Positions 42,243 through 51,804 of a stretch of 64,000 nt of DNA are shown here, piece after piece. Position 1 is the stretch's first letter; the number at the start of each line of letters is the position of its first letter. The position numbers and the translations under genes are program-made. The notes under the pieces are model-generated. The model worked only from the letters and a program-made list of their open reading frames with translations. It searched no databases and had not been told where the DNA came from. The stretch spans positions 1-64,000 of the forward strand of contig NZ_VMSG01000026.1 in assembly GCF_007713465.1 (NCBI RefSeq), written 5' to 3'. The DNA is from Pseudomonas sp. H3(2019). GTDB lineage: Bacteria; Pseudomonadota; Gammaproteobacteria; Pseudomonadales; Pseudomonadaceae.

Positions 42243-42404
42243 TCAACGCTTTTTCGGTTTGTTTTTCGGCTTTTTCTTCGCTTTACCCAAAGGCATGGCC
42301 TGCTCAAAAGCCTGACGCACTTCGTTCAGGCGCTTTTCATTAAGGTCATGCACGCGCTTGGCACGCTCGGTGTTGAGGTCGATCAGCTTGTCGTCTTGGC
42401 TCAT
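42243..42404 (-). CDS. Small Lys-rich conserved protein
   Basis: 53 aa from the ATG at 42404. The N-terminal half is an amphipathic helix ('DKLIDLNTERAKRVHDLNEK'), and the last 16 residues are almost all Lys/Pro/Asn ('KAKKKPKNKPKKR'). The high-GC third positions fit a real gene. The basic tail suggests nucleic-acid or ribosome binding, but no family is recognised. Confidence 0.65.
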   Translation of the reverse strand: MSQDDKLIDLNTERAKRVHDLNEKRLNEVRQAFEQAMPLGKAKKKPKNKPKKR

Positions 42405-42551
42405 GGCGTGGCTTACATCTTCGTAGTCGATACAGGCGTAGCAAAGCGACCACTGTCACCCTGCCCGCTCAAGGTTTGCCAATAATGCGGCCAATAGCCG
42501 GCGCTGACCAGTCGCCAGCCGCATCAGAGCGCAACAAATAGTGTGCGAGCT

Positions 42552-42893
42552 TCAGACCTCGATATCGACCCACAACCCCTGACGCGGCTGATCCTCCATC
42601 AGCGGGACCACCGGCACCGTGTTGTCGGCGTTCAACTCGTCACCCGGCACGGCCAGGTGCTCTTGCGGATCCTCTTCGGCCTCGCGGCGACGCCTGTCGC
42701 GTTCTTGCTGACGCCGCTGCTCTTCGCGCAACAACTGCGCCGACTCTTCGGCATGGCGCTTGTGCAGGTCGATCGTACTTTCACTGGAGCTCGCCTCCAC
42801 CGGCACCACCGGCGGAATATCCGGTCGCTGGCGAATCGGATCCTGCTGGGAAGTAATCGGCACGGCACTCAAGGGGAGCATCGGTGGCAGCAT
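42552..42893 (-). CDS. Conserved hypothetical protein with charged helix
   Basis: 113 aa, start at 42893 with a GGAG ten bases ahead. Low-complexity Pro-rich ends flank a strongly charged helical stretch (residues 45-75: 'HKRHAEESAQLLREEQRRQQ' and on). It ends with 'GLWVDIEV'. No catalytic or membrane features. Probably a disordered pseudomonad-specific protein; homologues are sometimes given misleading enzyme names. Confidence 0.65.
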   Translation of the reverse strand: MLPPMLPLSAVPITSQQDPIRQRPDIPPVVPVEASSSESTIDLHKRHAEESAQLLREEQRRQQERDRRRREAEEDPQEHLAVPGDELNADNTVPVVPLMEDQPRQGLWVDIEV

Positions 42894-43018
42894 GGTTAAT
42901 AGTCTCCTGACGGCAGGCTGTCGGCTGCTGGAGGGGCGACTTGAGCCATCGGTCGCAAACTTGCGACCCGGTTGACACTCACAATCGACAATCGCCTCCG
43001 TGCGCTACGGTAAGACTA

Positions 43019-43071
43019 GGGCCTGTCATCGGTTATTTCCTGCGGCACAGGAAATAACCGATGACAGGCCC
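43019..43071. repeat. Perfect 24-bp inverted repeat with 5-base loop
   Basis: GGGCCTGTCATCGGTTATTT plus CCTG (43019-43042), loop CGGCA, and the exact complement (43048-43071). Lies 85 bases before rapA. Not one of the REP families in this window. A T-rich GTTTTTATG follows, so it could be a terminator for leftward or rightward transcription or a small palindromic element. Confidence 0.85.
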
Positions 43072-43155
43072 TCGCAGTTTTTATGAGAGTCCTTTGGCTC
43101 TGAAGGCACTGATCCGTTAAGATAGTCGGCTTTTTCAAGGCGGGAGTCAGGCAGC

Positions 43156-46002
43156 ATGGCGCAGCAGTATCAACCGGGGCAACGCTGGATTAGTGACAGC
43201 GAAGCCGAGCTAGGTTTAGGCACCGTTCTGGCACAGGACGGTCGCTTGCTGACCGTGCTCTATCCGGCCACTGGCGACACTCGCCAGTACGCGCTACGGA
43301 ATGCGCCCCTCACTCGCGTGAGGTTTTCGCCGGGTGACATGATCACTCACTTCGAAGGCTGGAAAATGACCGTGCGCGAAGTCGACGACGTCGACGGCCT
43401 GCTGGTCTACCACGGGCTCAACGCGCAGAACGAAGTAGTGACGCTGCCTGAGACCCAACTGTCGAACTTCATCCAGTTCCGTCTGGCCAGCGACCGTTTG
43501 TTCGCCGGGCAGATCGACCCACTGGCCTGGTTCTCCCTGCGCTATCACACCCTGGAACACACCAGCCGCCAGTTGCAATCCTCGCTCTGGGGCCTGGGTG
43601 GCGTGCGTGCGCAGCCAATCGCTCACCAATTGCACATCGCCCGTGAAGTCGCTGACCGTATCGCGCCGCGGGTTCTGCTGGCGGACGAAGTCGGTTTGGG
43701 TAAAACCATCGAAGCCGGTCTGGTGATCCATCGCCAACTGCTCTCGGGCCGCGCCAACCGCGTGCTGATCCTGGTGCCGGAAAACCTCCAGCACCAGTGG
43801 CTGGTGGAGATGCGCCGTCGTTTCAACCTGCAAGTCGCGCTGTTCGACGAAGAACGCTTCATCGAAAGCGATGCCGGCAACCCGTTCGAAGACACCCAGC
43901 TCGCACTGGTCGCTCTGGAATGGCTGGTGGACGACGAAAAGGCCCAAGACGCACTGTTCGCTGCCGGCTGGGACCTGCTGGTGGTCGACGAAGCGCACCA
44001 CCTGGTGTGGCACGAAGATCAGGTCAGCCCCGAGTATTCGCTGGTCGAGCAACTCGCCGAAACCATTCCCGGTGTGCTGCTGCTGACCGCGACCCCGGAG
44101 CAACTGGGTCAGGACAGCCACTTCGCGCGCCTGCGCCTGCTCGATCCAAACCGTTTCCATGACCTGAAGGCCTTCCGCGCCGAGAGCGAAAACTATCGCC
44201 CGGTAGCCGAAGCCGTTCAGGAGCTGATGGACCAGGGGCGCTTGTCCCCGGCCGCACACAAAACCATCCAGGGTTTCCTCGGTGATGAGGGCGAAGCGCT
44301 GCTGACGGCCGTCAACGCTGGCGACGCCGAGGCCAGCGCCCGTCTGGTCCGCGAATTGCTGGACCGCCACGGCACTGGCCGCGTGCTGTTCCGCAACACC
44401 CGCGCCGCGGTGCAAGGCTTCCCGGAACGTAAACTGCACCCGTACCCACTGCCGTGCCCGGACGAATACCTCGAACTGCCGCTGGGCGAACACGCAGAGC
44501 TGTACCCGGAAGTCAGCTTCCAGGCGCAACCGGATATCGATGAAGAACAACGCTGGTGGCGCTTCGACCCACGGGTCGAGTGGCTGATCGACCAGCTGAA
44601 AATGCTCAAGCGCACCAAAGTGCTGGTGATCTGTGCCCACGCCGAAACCGCGATGGACCTGGAAGACGCCCTGCGCGTACGTTCCGGCATCCCGGCCACG
44701 GTGTTCCACGAAGGCATGAACATCCTCGAGCGTGACCGCGCGGCGGCTTACTTCGCTGACGAAGAATTCGGCGCCCAGGTACTGATCTGCTCGGAAATCG
44801 GCAGTGAAGGTCGCAACTTCCAGTTCTCCCACCACCTGGTGCTGTTCGACCTGCCATCGCACCCGGACCTGCTGGAACAGCGGATCGGGCGTCTCGACCG
44901 GATCGGTCAGAAACACGTCATCGAACTGCACGTGCCGTACCTGGAAACCAGCCCGCAAGAGCGCCTGTTCCAGTGGTACCACGAAGCGCTGAACGCGTTC
45001 CTCAACACCTGCCCGACCGGTAACGCCTTGCAGCATCAGTTCGGCCCACGCCTGCTGCCGCTGCTGGAAAACGCCGATGACGGTGAGTGGCAAGCGCTGA
45101 TCGACGAAGCCCGTACCACCCGTGAAAACCTCGAAGCCGAGTTGCACAGCGGCCGTGACCGCCTGCTGGAGCTCAACTCCGGCGGCGCGGGCGAAGGTGA
45201 CGCGCTGGTAGAGGCAATCCTTGAGCAAGACGATCAGTTCGCCCTGCCGATCTACATGGAAACCCTGTTCGACGCGTTCGGCATCGACAGCGAAGACCAT
45301 TCGGAAAACGCACTGATCCTCAAGCCGAGCGAAAAAATGCTCGACGCCAGCTTCCCGCTGGGCGACGACGAAGGCGTGACCATCACCTACGACCGCAACC
45401 AGGCACTGTCTCGCGAAGACATGCAATTCATCACCTGGGAGCACCCGATGGTTCAGGGCGGCATGGACCTGGTGCTGTCCGGCTCGATGGGCAACACCGC
45501 CGTGGCGCTGATCAAGAACAAGGCACTCAAGCCTGGCACCGTGTTGCTCGAACTGCTCTATGTCAGCGAAGTGGTTGCCCCGCGCTCGCTGCAACTGGGC
45601 CGTTACCTGCCGCCGGCTGCGCTGCGCTGCCTGCTCGATACCAACGGCAACGACCTGGCGGGCCGCGTCTCGTTCGAAACCCTCAACGACCAGCTCGAAA
45701 GCGTGCCACGCGCCAGCGCCAACAAATTTGTCCAGGCCCAGCGTGATCAACTGACACCGCGCATCAATGCCGGTGAAGAGAAGATCACTCCGCGCCACGC
45801 CGAACGTGTAGCCGAAGCGCAACGCCGCCTGGCCGCCGACACCGATGAAGAACTGGCGCGCCTGACCGCCCTGCAAGCGGTCAACCCGACCGTGCGCGAC
45901 AGCGAACTGGTTGCCCTGCGCCAGCAGCGCGAGCAAGGCTTGGCCATGCTCGACAAAGCGGCACTGCGACTGGAAGCGATCCGGGTGCTGGTGGCGGGTT
46001 AA
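43156..46002 (+). CDS. rapA: RNA polymerase recycling ATPase RapA (HepA)
   Basis: 948 aa. Tandem Tudor-like N-terminus ('PGQRWISDSEAELGLGTVL'), then SWI2/SNF2 ATPase: Walker A in 'LADEVGLGKTIEAGLVIHRQ', DEAH box in 'LLVVDEAHHL', motif III 'LLTATPEQL', and helicase C-terminal lobe 'QRIGRLDRIGQ'. It binds RNA polymerase and rescues it from non-productive post-termination complexes. It is monocistronic with a strong terminator. Confidence 0.95.
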   Translation: MAQQYQPGQRWISDSEAELGLGTVLAQDGRLLTVLYPATGDTRQYALRNAPLTRVRFSPGDMITHFEGWKMTVREVDDVDGLLVYHGLNAQNEVVTLPETQLSNFIQFRLASDRLFAGQIDPLAWFSLRYHTLEHTSRQLQSSLWGLGGVRAQPIAHQLHIAREVADRIAPRVLLADEVGLGKTIEAGLVIHRQLLSGRANRVLILVPENLQHQWLVEMRRRFNLQVALFDEERFIESDAGNPFEDTQLALVALEWLVDDEKAQDALFAAGWDLLVVDEAHHLVWHEDQVSPEYSLVEQLAETIPGVLLLTATPEQLGQDSHFARLRLLDPNRFHDLKAFRAESENYRPVAEAVQELMDQGRLSPAAHKTIQGFLGDEGEALLTAVNAGDAEASARLVRELLDRHGTGRVLFRNTRAAVQGFPERKLHPYPLPCPDEYLELPLGEHAELYPEVSFQAQPDIDEEQRWWRFDPRVEWLIDQLKMLKRTKVLVICAHAETAMDLEDALRVRSGIPATVFHEGMNILERDRAAAYFADEEFGAQVLICSEIGSEGRNFQFSHHLVLFDLPSHPDLLEQRIGRLDRIGQKHVIELHVPYLETSPQERLFQWYHEALNAFLNTCPTGNALQHQFGPRLLPLLENADDGEWQALIDEARTTRENLEAELHSGRDRLLELNSGGAGEGDALVEAILEQDDQFALPIYMETLFDAFGIDSEDHSENALILKPSEKMLDASFPLGDDEGVTITYDRNQALSREDMQFITWEHPMVQGGMDLVLSGSMGNTAVALIKNKALKPGTVLLELLYVSEVVAPRSLQLGRYLPPAALRCLLDTNGNDLAGRVSFETLNDQLESVPRASANKFVQAQRDQLTPRINAGEEKITPRHAERVAEAQRRLAADTDEELARLTALQAVNPTVRDSELVALRQQREQGLAMLDKAALRLEAIRVLVAG

Positions 46003-46025
46003 GCCCCCCTCTACCCCGTTAAAAC

Positions 46026-46058
46026 AAAAGGCCCGCAGCGATGCGGGCCTTTTTTGTT
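46026..46058 (+). terminator. Terminator after rapA
   Basis: AAAAGGCCCGCAGCGATGCG, closing with GGCCTTTTTTG: an 8-bp GC stem and T-run. Confidence 0.9.
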
Positions 46059-46379
46059 TTCTGAACAATAGACGCCAGGCATTCGCCGCTTGGGTCGAGT
46101 TCTGCGTAGCTCCGTCTCTTTTATTGTTATGAGGGCTTCACTGCCGACTCCAGCGAACGCGAGCGAAGGTAACGCTGCCATCAAATTGCCTCTGTTCGAT
46201 TAAAGATCGCGAAATTTTGGCCGATTCATCATGACTCAGGAAAGGATTCCCCCTAGCGATACTCAGGTAAAGCCCTATCGCTGGGGACAATATCGCGCTG
46301 TAAAGTCGCGAGCTTCTTATTCGTGATGGCTTGATGATATCTCGCCACCGAACCAACCAGTCCAGGCACATGGCGCACA
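46059..46379. other. Intergenic region upstream of the FtsZ-like gene
   Basis: No gene is supported. The stretch is less GC-rich than its surroundings. No good ribosome site was found just before the ATG at 46380, so initiation there may be weak or depend on unseen features. Confidence 0.4.
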
Positions 46380-48557
46380 ATGACTTCTAAAAATAATCCT
46401 GCCCCAGCGGTATCCGAACTGACGCTCACCGCCGCCACGGATAAACCCTCAGTCCCGAAGCCATTGACCAGCTCGCGCCCGCTTGCGACCCAGCAGTACC
46501 TGTACTTTACCGAGACCAACACCGATCGCATCCTCGACAACCTCGATGGCCTGCGCGATCTGGTGTTCCCCAAGCCGCCGCACCTGGAAGACGCCCACGA
46601 ACTGCATCAGCAGGAATTCCCTTCGGTATGCCTGATCGGGCTGGGTCGCTGCGGTTCGAACATTGCGCTGGACGTCGCGGAGCTGGTGTACAACGCCCGC
46701 AAGTTCTACCTCAACGAGTTCAACAACGAAGACAAGCCCTATGCTGAAAAGGGCTACAGCCCTGCGCAATGGATTCGTAACAACCTCAAACTGGGTGTCG
46801 GCAAGGCCACCAAACCGGTGTTCCTGGTCGAGCCACTGGTGATGCTCGGCGACCTCGACAAAGACATTGCCGGACGTATCCGTTTCTCGCGCAAGGGCGA
46901 AAAAAGCGGCTTCCTGCGCGACTACAGCAAAATGAAGATCATGGACCTCTCGGAAGTCCACGCCGGTGGCGCCGGTAACGCGCCGATCCTCGGCCAGTAC
47001 CTGGCGAAGATCATCCTGAACAAGGACACCCAGCGTTTCTCCAGCCCCGACTGGAAGATGATCCACTCGTACCTGATCGACAGCTGCGGCATCAAGGCCA
47101 ACCAGTCGCGCCTGTATTTCTCAATCTTCAGCGCCGGCGGCGGTACCGGTTCGGGCATGGCCTCGGAGTTCGGGCTGGCCCAGCAACACTCGTACATGAA
47201 CAAGACGTTCGACACCAAACCGGTGGACGAGCACGACAGCAAGAGCGGTCATTCCTTCGTTTTCGAACCGATCTTCACCAGCGGCATTTGCGTACTGCCG
47301 AACATTTCCGATCACCGCAGCGAAATGTCTGAAGCGCTGCACATCAACGCCGGCCGTCTGTTGTGCAAGTACCTGTCGGAAGAATGGGATTTCTCGTACA
47401 ACTTCGCCAACGAAGACAGCAGCGAAGCCAGCGTCATGGGCCGCATCCGCCCATGGAACGCAATGATGCTGATCTCCAACGACATCATGCGTTACGCCGA
47501 AGAGAACGATGACGGCAATATCCAGAACATTGATGTCAATGCCATGGAAAAGCACGCCAACCAGTACATCTCGCAGCAGATCTTCAACATTCTGACGGCC
47601 CAGGCAGTCACCACCGACTACGACCAGAACTACTTCCGTAGGGCCGGTATCGATATCGGCGAAACCATTCGCCTGGACGCCAACGACCTGTTCATGAGTC
47701 TGGCCGGGCCAGTGGCGATTGCCTACGCCGAGTCGGTAGTACCAGAACAACCGGCACCGAGCAGCGACAAGTTCAAGGTGTTCGACAAAGAGCCGCAGCG
47801 CCTGAACATCGACGACCTGTTCTTCCGCTCCATCGACCTGCCGCACTTCAACAAAGTGACCCAGGCCATCGAAGGCATCAGCCTGTTGCCAATCGAGTCC
47901 AAGCGCTATCGTGCGTCGCTGGAGCAATACAAGAACTCGGGTTACGACGCTGCCGCGCTGCATGACCTGCACTTCTTCAAGAACTGCTCGTCGGTGGTGT
48001 CGATCGTGTCGCTGCCCAAGGATTACAAGCTGTCCTACATGGACCTGAACCGGTTGAAGACCCACCTCAACAGCCTGTTCCCCAACACCACGCTCAAGCG
48101 TTATGCACTGGTGATCGGCGCCTCGGCCAACCTTTCGCTGACCACCCTGATCGCCAAGAGCCCGTGCCTGTCAGACGATTTCCTGACCTTGATCGTGGCG
48201 TTCATCAAGCGCTGCTTCGCCCGCAACCCGTACCGTTTCGACGAAACCCTGGACAACTCGATCCTCGACTTCATCATTCATGAAGACTTCGACGAGGCCA
48301 AAATCGACGAGCTGCTCAACGAGTTCGAAAACCCGGCGAAGATCCTCGACACCAACTGGTACGCGATCAAGCCGATGTACGAGAAGAAGTACCGCGAGCT
48401 AATCAACGACAAAGACAAGTTTGTCTCGATCAACGATATCCGCCTGTCGCGCGATTGCGTGAAAAAAGCCATCAAGTACCTGCGCGAGATCTACCGTCAC
48501 CGCATCGGCAAGACCAAGGTCATTTCGCTGAATAACCATACGGGCAAGACGGCCTGA
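46380..48557 (+). CDS. FtsZ/tubulin-superfamily GTPase-like protein (Tubulin_2 type)
   Basis: 725 aa. After a divergent 80-residue N-terminus, the motifs appear in FtsZ order: 'LIGLGRCGSN' (85-94, like GVGGGGSN), the tubulin signature 'SAGGGTGSGMASEFG' (G253-G259), a helix with 'NISDHRSEMSEALHINAG' like the FtsZ 'RR..A..G' region, 'MLISNDIM' (N367, guanine contact), and a T7-like loop 'LDANDL' (432-437, compare FtsZ VDFADV). The catalytic Asp is kept, so GTP hydrolysis in a polymer is possible. The C-terminal 270 residues are unlike FtsZ. It stands alone between rapA and a DUF2288 gene. Probably a member of the large FtsZ-like families proposed to act in membrane remodelling; function unknown. 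Confidence 0.8.
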   Translation: MTSKNNPAPAVSELTLTAATDKPSVPKPLTSSRPLATQQYLYFTETNTDRILDNLDGLRDLVFPKPPHLEDAHELHQQEFPSVCLIGLGRCGSNIALDVAELVYNARKFYLNEFNNEDKPYAEKGYSPAQWIRNNLKLGVGKATKPVFLVEPLVMLGDLDKDIAGRIRFSRKGEKSGFLRDYSKMKIMDLSEVHAGGAGNAPILGQYLAKIILNKDTQRFSSPDWKMIHSYLIDSCGIKANQSRLYFSIFSAGGGTGSGMASEFGLAQQHSYMNKTFDTKPVDEHDSKSGHSFVFEPIFTSGICVLPNISDHRSEMSEALHINAGRLLCKYLSEEWDFSYNFANEDSSEASVMGRIRPWNAMMLISNDIMRYAEENDDGNIQNIDVNAMEKHANQYISQQIFNILTAQAVTTDYDQNYFRRAGIDIGETIRLDANDLFMSLAGPVAIAYAESVVPEQPAPSSDKFKVFDKEPQRLNIDDLFFRSIDLPHFNKVTQAIEGISLLPIESKRYRASLEQYKNSGYDAAALHDLHFFKNCSSVVSIVSLPKDYKLSYMDLNRLKTHLNSLFPNTTLKRYALVIGASANLSLTTLIAKSPCLSDDFLTLIVAFIKRCFARNPYRFDETLDNSILDFIIHEDFDEAKIDELLNEFENPAKILDTNWYAIKPMYEKKYRELINDKDKFVSINDIRLSRDCVKKAIKYLREIYRHRIGKTKVISLNNHTGKTA

Positions 48558-48564
48558 TACCCTT

Positions 48565-48677
48565 CGATCGTTCCCACGCGCAGCAAAGGAATGCATCCCG
48601 TGACGCTCCGCGTCACATTCAGGAGCGGACGCAGAGCGACCGTTGCGGCGTTCCCACGCGGGAGCGTGGGAACGATC
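48565..48677. repeat. Composite GATCGTTCCCACGC repeat cluster
   Basis: GATCGTTCCCACGC at 48566, a GTGACGCTCCGCGTCAC hairpin, GAGCGGACGCAGAGCGACCG, and CGTGGGAACGATC ending at 48677. Same composite order as 36526-36654. Confidence 0.82.
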
Positions 48678-48711
48678 ATCAGATTCAGACCTGCCAACAT
48701 CCAGAAACAAT

Positions 48712-48736
48712 TAAGCAGCCATTCGGCTGCTTATTA
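48712..48736 (+). terminator. Hairpin after the FtsZ-like gene
   Basis: AAGCAGCCATTCGGCTGCTT (48713-48732): 8-bp stem, TTATT tail. Moderate terminator. Confidence 0.65.
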
Positions 48737-48868
48737 AACTGTTCCCGTTACGTTTACGTAACCTTCCCCTCCGCCTGCCTGTGGCATTTCTCTACGGCAA
48801 CCTGCCATCACGCTACTCGGCTACACACTTTTACCCGAACGCCATCAGCACCAAATCGGTGCATAGCT

Positions 48869-49174
48869 TCAGGCCTGCGCCCTTTCCTGGATCAGAATCC
48901 ACGGCGAAACGACCACGGCCCACAACTCCGGGTCACGCTCGAAAAGATCCAGCGCCCGCGTTTCAGAGAGCTTGGCGAGTTTGTCGGCAGCCAGCCAGGC
49001 AGCCACTTTCTCGCCTTCGTCCAGGGCAACCGCCTCAGCGGCAGCGATCAAATCCAGGTCGGGATCGACCCACAATAGGGCACCCTTGGCGAAGAACGGT
49101 TCGAGTTCCTTCCAGGTAATAGATGCGGTTTCACCAAGCAGCTTGGCATAGAGGGTGCTAGGTTCTTGAGTCAT
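48869..49174 (-). CDS. DUF2288 family protein
   Basis: 101 aa from the ATG at 49174. 'LYAKLLGETASITWKELEPFFAKG' (in part ITWKELEPFFAKG) followed by 'LLWVDPDLDLIAAAEAVALD' is the standard DUF2288 opening. Small, acidic, cytosolic, no enzyme motif. Divergent from braC. Confidence 0.85.
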   Translation of the reverse strand: MTQEPSTLYAKLLGETASITWKELEPFFAKGALLWVDPDLDLIAAAEAVALDEGEKVAAWLAADKLAKLSETRALDLFERDPELWAVVVSPWILIQERAQA

Positions 49175-49521
49175 GGGCCCTGTCCGGAATTGAAATCGGC
49201 GCAATCATAACGTCGGCGCTCTGGCAGAAAAACCCGGATGCAATAGAGTCATTGATCGAGAACTGCAGGAAAGCAAGGATAGCCGCTGAATCGGGTTACT
49301 ACGCAGCCAAAATCCCGCCGCAATTCTGTCTTTTTCTTTCAAAAATGCGACACCCTCAGGTTTTGCCCCTGAGCGCCAGCTTTCCAAGCGAACAACCGGC
49401 GCTCTACACTGTACCGGTACAGTTGCCGGGGGCATTTCCGGGGGATATCCAAGATATCGATCCGGTTCTGTGGCTCAGGCTGCCAGGACTATAAAAAATA
49501 CAACAGTAAGAGTGGAGCACT
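49175..49521. other. braC upstream region with a perfect 14-bp palindrome
   Basis: No gene. CTGTACCGGTACAG (49409-49422) is a perfect palindrome 100 bases before the braC ATG and a good operator candidate. The ribosome site GTGGAGC is at about 49512. Confidence 0.5.
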
Positions 49522-50649
49522 ATGAATAAGGCTACTAAGCAGATTTCCAAACTGTTTGCCGCTATGGTTCTGGCCGGGGTTGCCAGCCATTCGTTCGCAG
49601 CTGACACCATCAAGATCGGCATCGCCGGCCCTAAAACCGGTCCAGTGACCCAGTACGGTGACATGCAGTTCATCGGCGCTAAAATGGCCATCGAGCAGAT
49701 CAACGCCAAGGGCGGTGTCAACGGCAAGATGCTCGAAGCCAAGGAATACGATGACGCCTGCGACCCTAAACAGGCCGTTGCCGTTGCCAACAAAGTGGTC
49801 AACGACGGCGTCAAGTTCGTGGTCGGTCACCTCTGCTCCAGCTCCACTCAGCCAGCGTCCGATATCTATGAAGACGAAGGCGTGATCATGATCACCCCGG
49901 CCGCCACCAGCCCGGACATCACCAACCGTGGCTACAAAATGGTGTTCCGCACCATCGGCCTGGACAGCGCCCAGGGTCCTGCCGCCGGTAACTACATCGC
50001 CGATCACGTAAAGCCGAAAATCGTTGCCGTTCTGCACGACAAACAGCAATACGGTGAAGGCATCGCCACCGCCGTGAAGAAAACCCTCGAAGGCAAAGGC
50101 GTCAAGGTTGCCGTGTTCGAAGGCCTGAACGCCGGCGACAAGGACTTCTCCTCGATCATCCAGAAACTCAAGCAAGCCAACGTCGACTTCGTCTACTACG
50201 GCGGCTACCACCCGGAGCTTGGCCTGATCCTGCGTCAGGCCAAGGAAAAAGGCCTGAACGCCAAGTTCATGGGGCCAGAAGGCGTCGGCAACGAATCCAT
50301 CTCGCAGATCGCCCAGGACGCTTCCGAAGGCCTGTTGGTGACCCTGCCGAAATCTTTCGACCAGGACCCGGCCAACAAGGCACTGGTTGAAGCATTCGCT
50401 GCCAAGAAGCAGGACCCGACCGGTCCGTTCGTGTTCCCGGCCTACTCGGCTGTTGAAGTCATCGCCGGCGGCATCACTGCTGCCAAAAGCGAAGACACTG
50501 CCAAAGTGGCTGCAGCCATCCACGCAGGTACTTTCAAAACCCCTACTGGCGACCTGAGCTACGACGCCAAGGGCGACCTGAAAGACTTCAAGTTCGTGGT
50601 TTACCAGTGGCACTTTGGCAAACCTAAAACCGAAGTTTCGCCTCAGTAA
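49522..50649 (+). CDS. braC: Branched-chain amino-acid binding protein BraC
   Basis: 375 aa with signal peptide ending 'SHSFAA'. The mature part begins 'DTIKIGIAGPKTGPVTQYGD', then 'VVGHLCSSSTQPASDIYEDEG', typical of LivJ/BraC type I periplasmic binding proteins (Ser/Thr ligands for the amino-acid carboxylate; the two Cys form the conserved disulfide). It delivers Leu/Ile/Val, and Ala/Thr in Pseudomonas, to LivHMGF. A terminator-like hairpin follows before livH, allowing more binding protein than membrane parts. Confidence 0.95.
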   Translation: MNKATKQISKLFAAMVLAGVASHSFAADTIKIGIAGPKTGPVTQYGDMQFIGAKMAIEQINAKGGVNGKMLEAKEYDDACDPKQAVAVANKVVNDGVKFVVGHLCSSSTQPASDIYEDEGVIMITPAATSPDITNRGYKMVFRTIGLDSAQGPAAGNYIADHVKPKIVAVLHDKQQYGEGIATAVKKTLEGKGVKVAVFEGLNAGDKDFSSIIQKLKQANVDFVYYGGYHPELGLILRQAKEKGLNAKFMGPEGVGNESISQIAQDASEGLLVTLPKSFDQDPANKALVEAFAAKKQDPTGPFVFPAYSAVEVIAGGITAAKSEDTAKVAAAIHAGTFKTPTGDLSYDAKGDLKDFKFVVYQWHFGKPKTEVSPQ

Positions 50650-50670
50650 GGCGCTGCCTGACTGACTGCC

Positions 50671-50704
50671 AATAAAGCCCACGGCGTGCCGTGGGCTTTA
50701 TTTT
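50671..50704 (+). terminator. Hairpin between braC and livH
   Basis: AATAAAGCCCACGGCGTGCC closing with GTGGGCTTTATT: a 12-bp stem with T-rich tail. Probably a partial terminator within the operon. Confidence 0.85.
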
Positions 50705-50880
50705 ACGAGGTAATGGGCCGTGCCTCCGTGATCCGGAAGCCTCCCCACCTGAAAATCTCAAAACCGTCATCAGCGGTTCGCTGGCAAACCTCACGTTCGA
50801 AGTGGATGCAGATCCATGGGGCCTGAGCGGGAAAATGACTCCACCAGTGAAATGCGTATCAGGTTTTTAGGAGCGCAGTA

Positions 50881-51800
<920 letters not shown>

Positions 51801-51804
<4 letters not shown>

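Noticed and set aside
43294..46068. 924-codon open frame antisense to rapA, and similar long antisense frames across emhB, xenB and livM
   Set aside because: Shadow frames created by GC-rich third positions; the sense genes have full motif support.
46138..46380. 80-codon minus-strand frame divergent from the FtsZ-like gene
   Set aside because: Its start overlaps the start codon of the well-supported gene, with no ribosome site and no recognisable domain.
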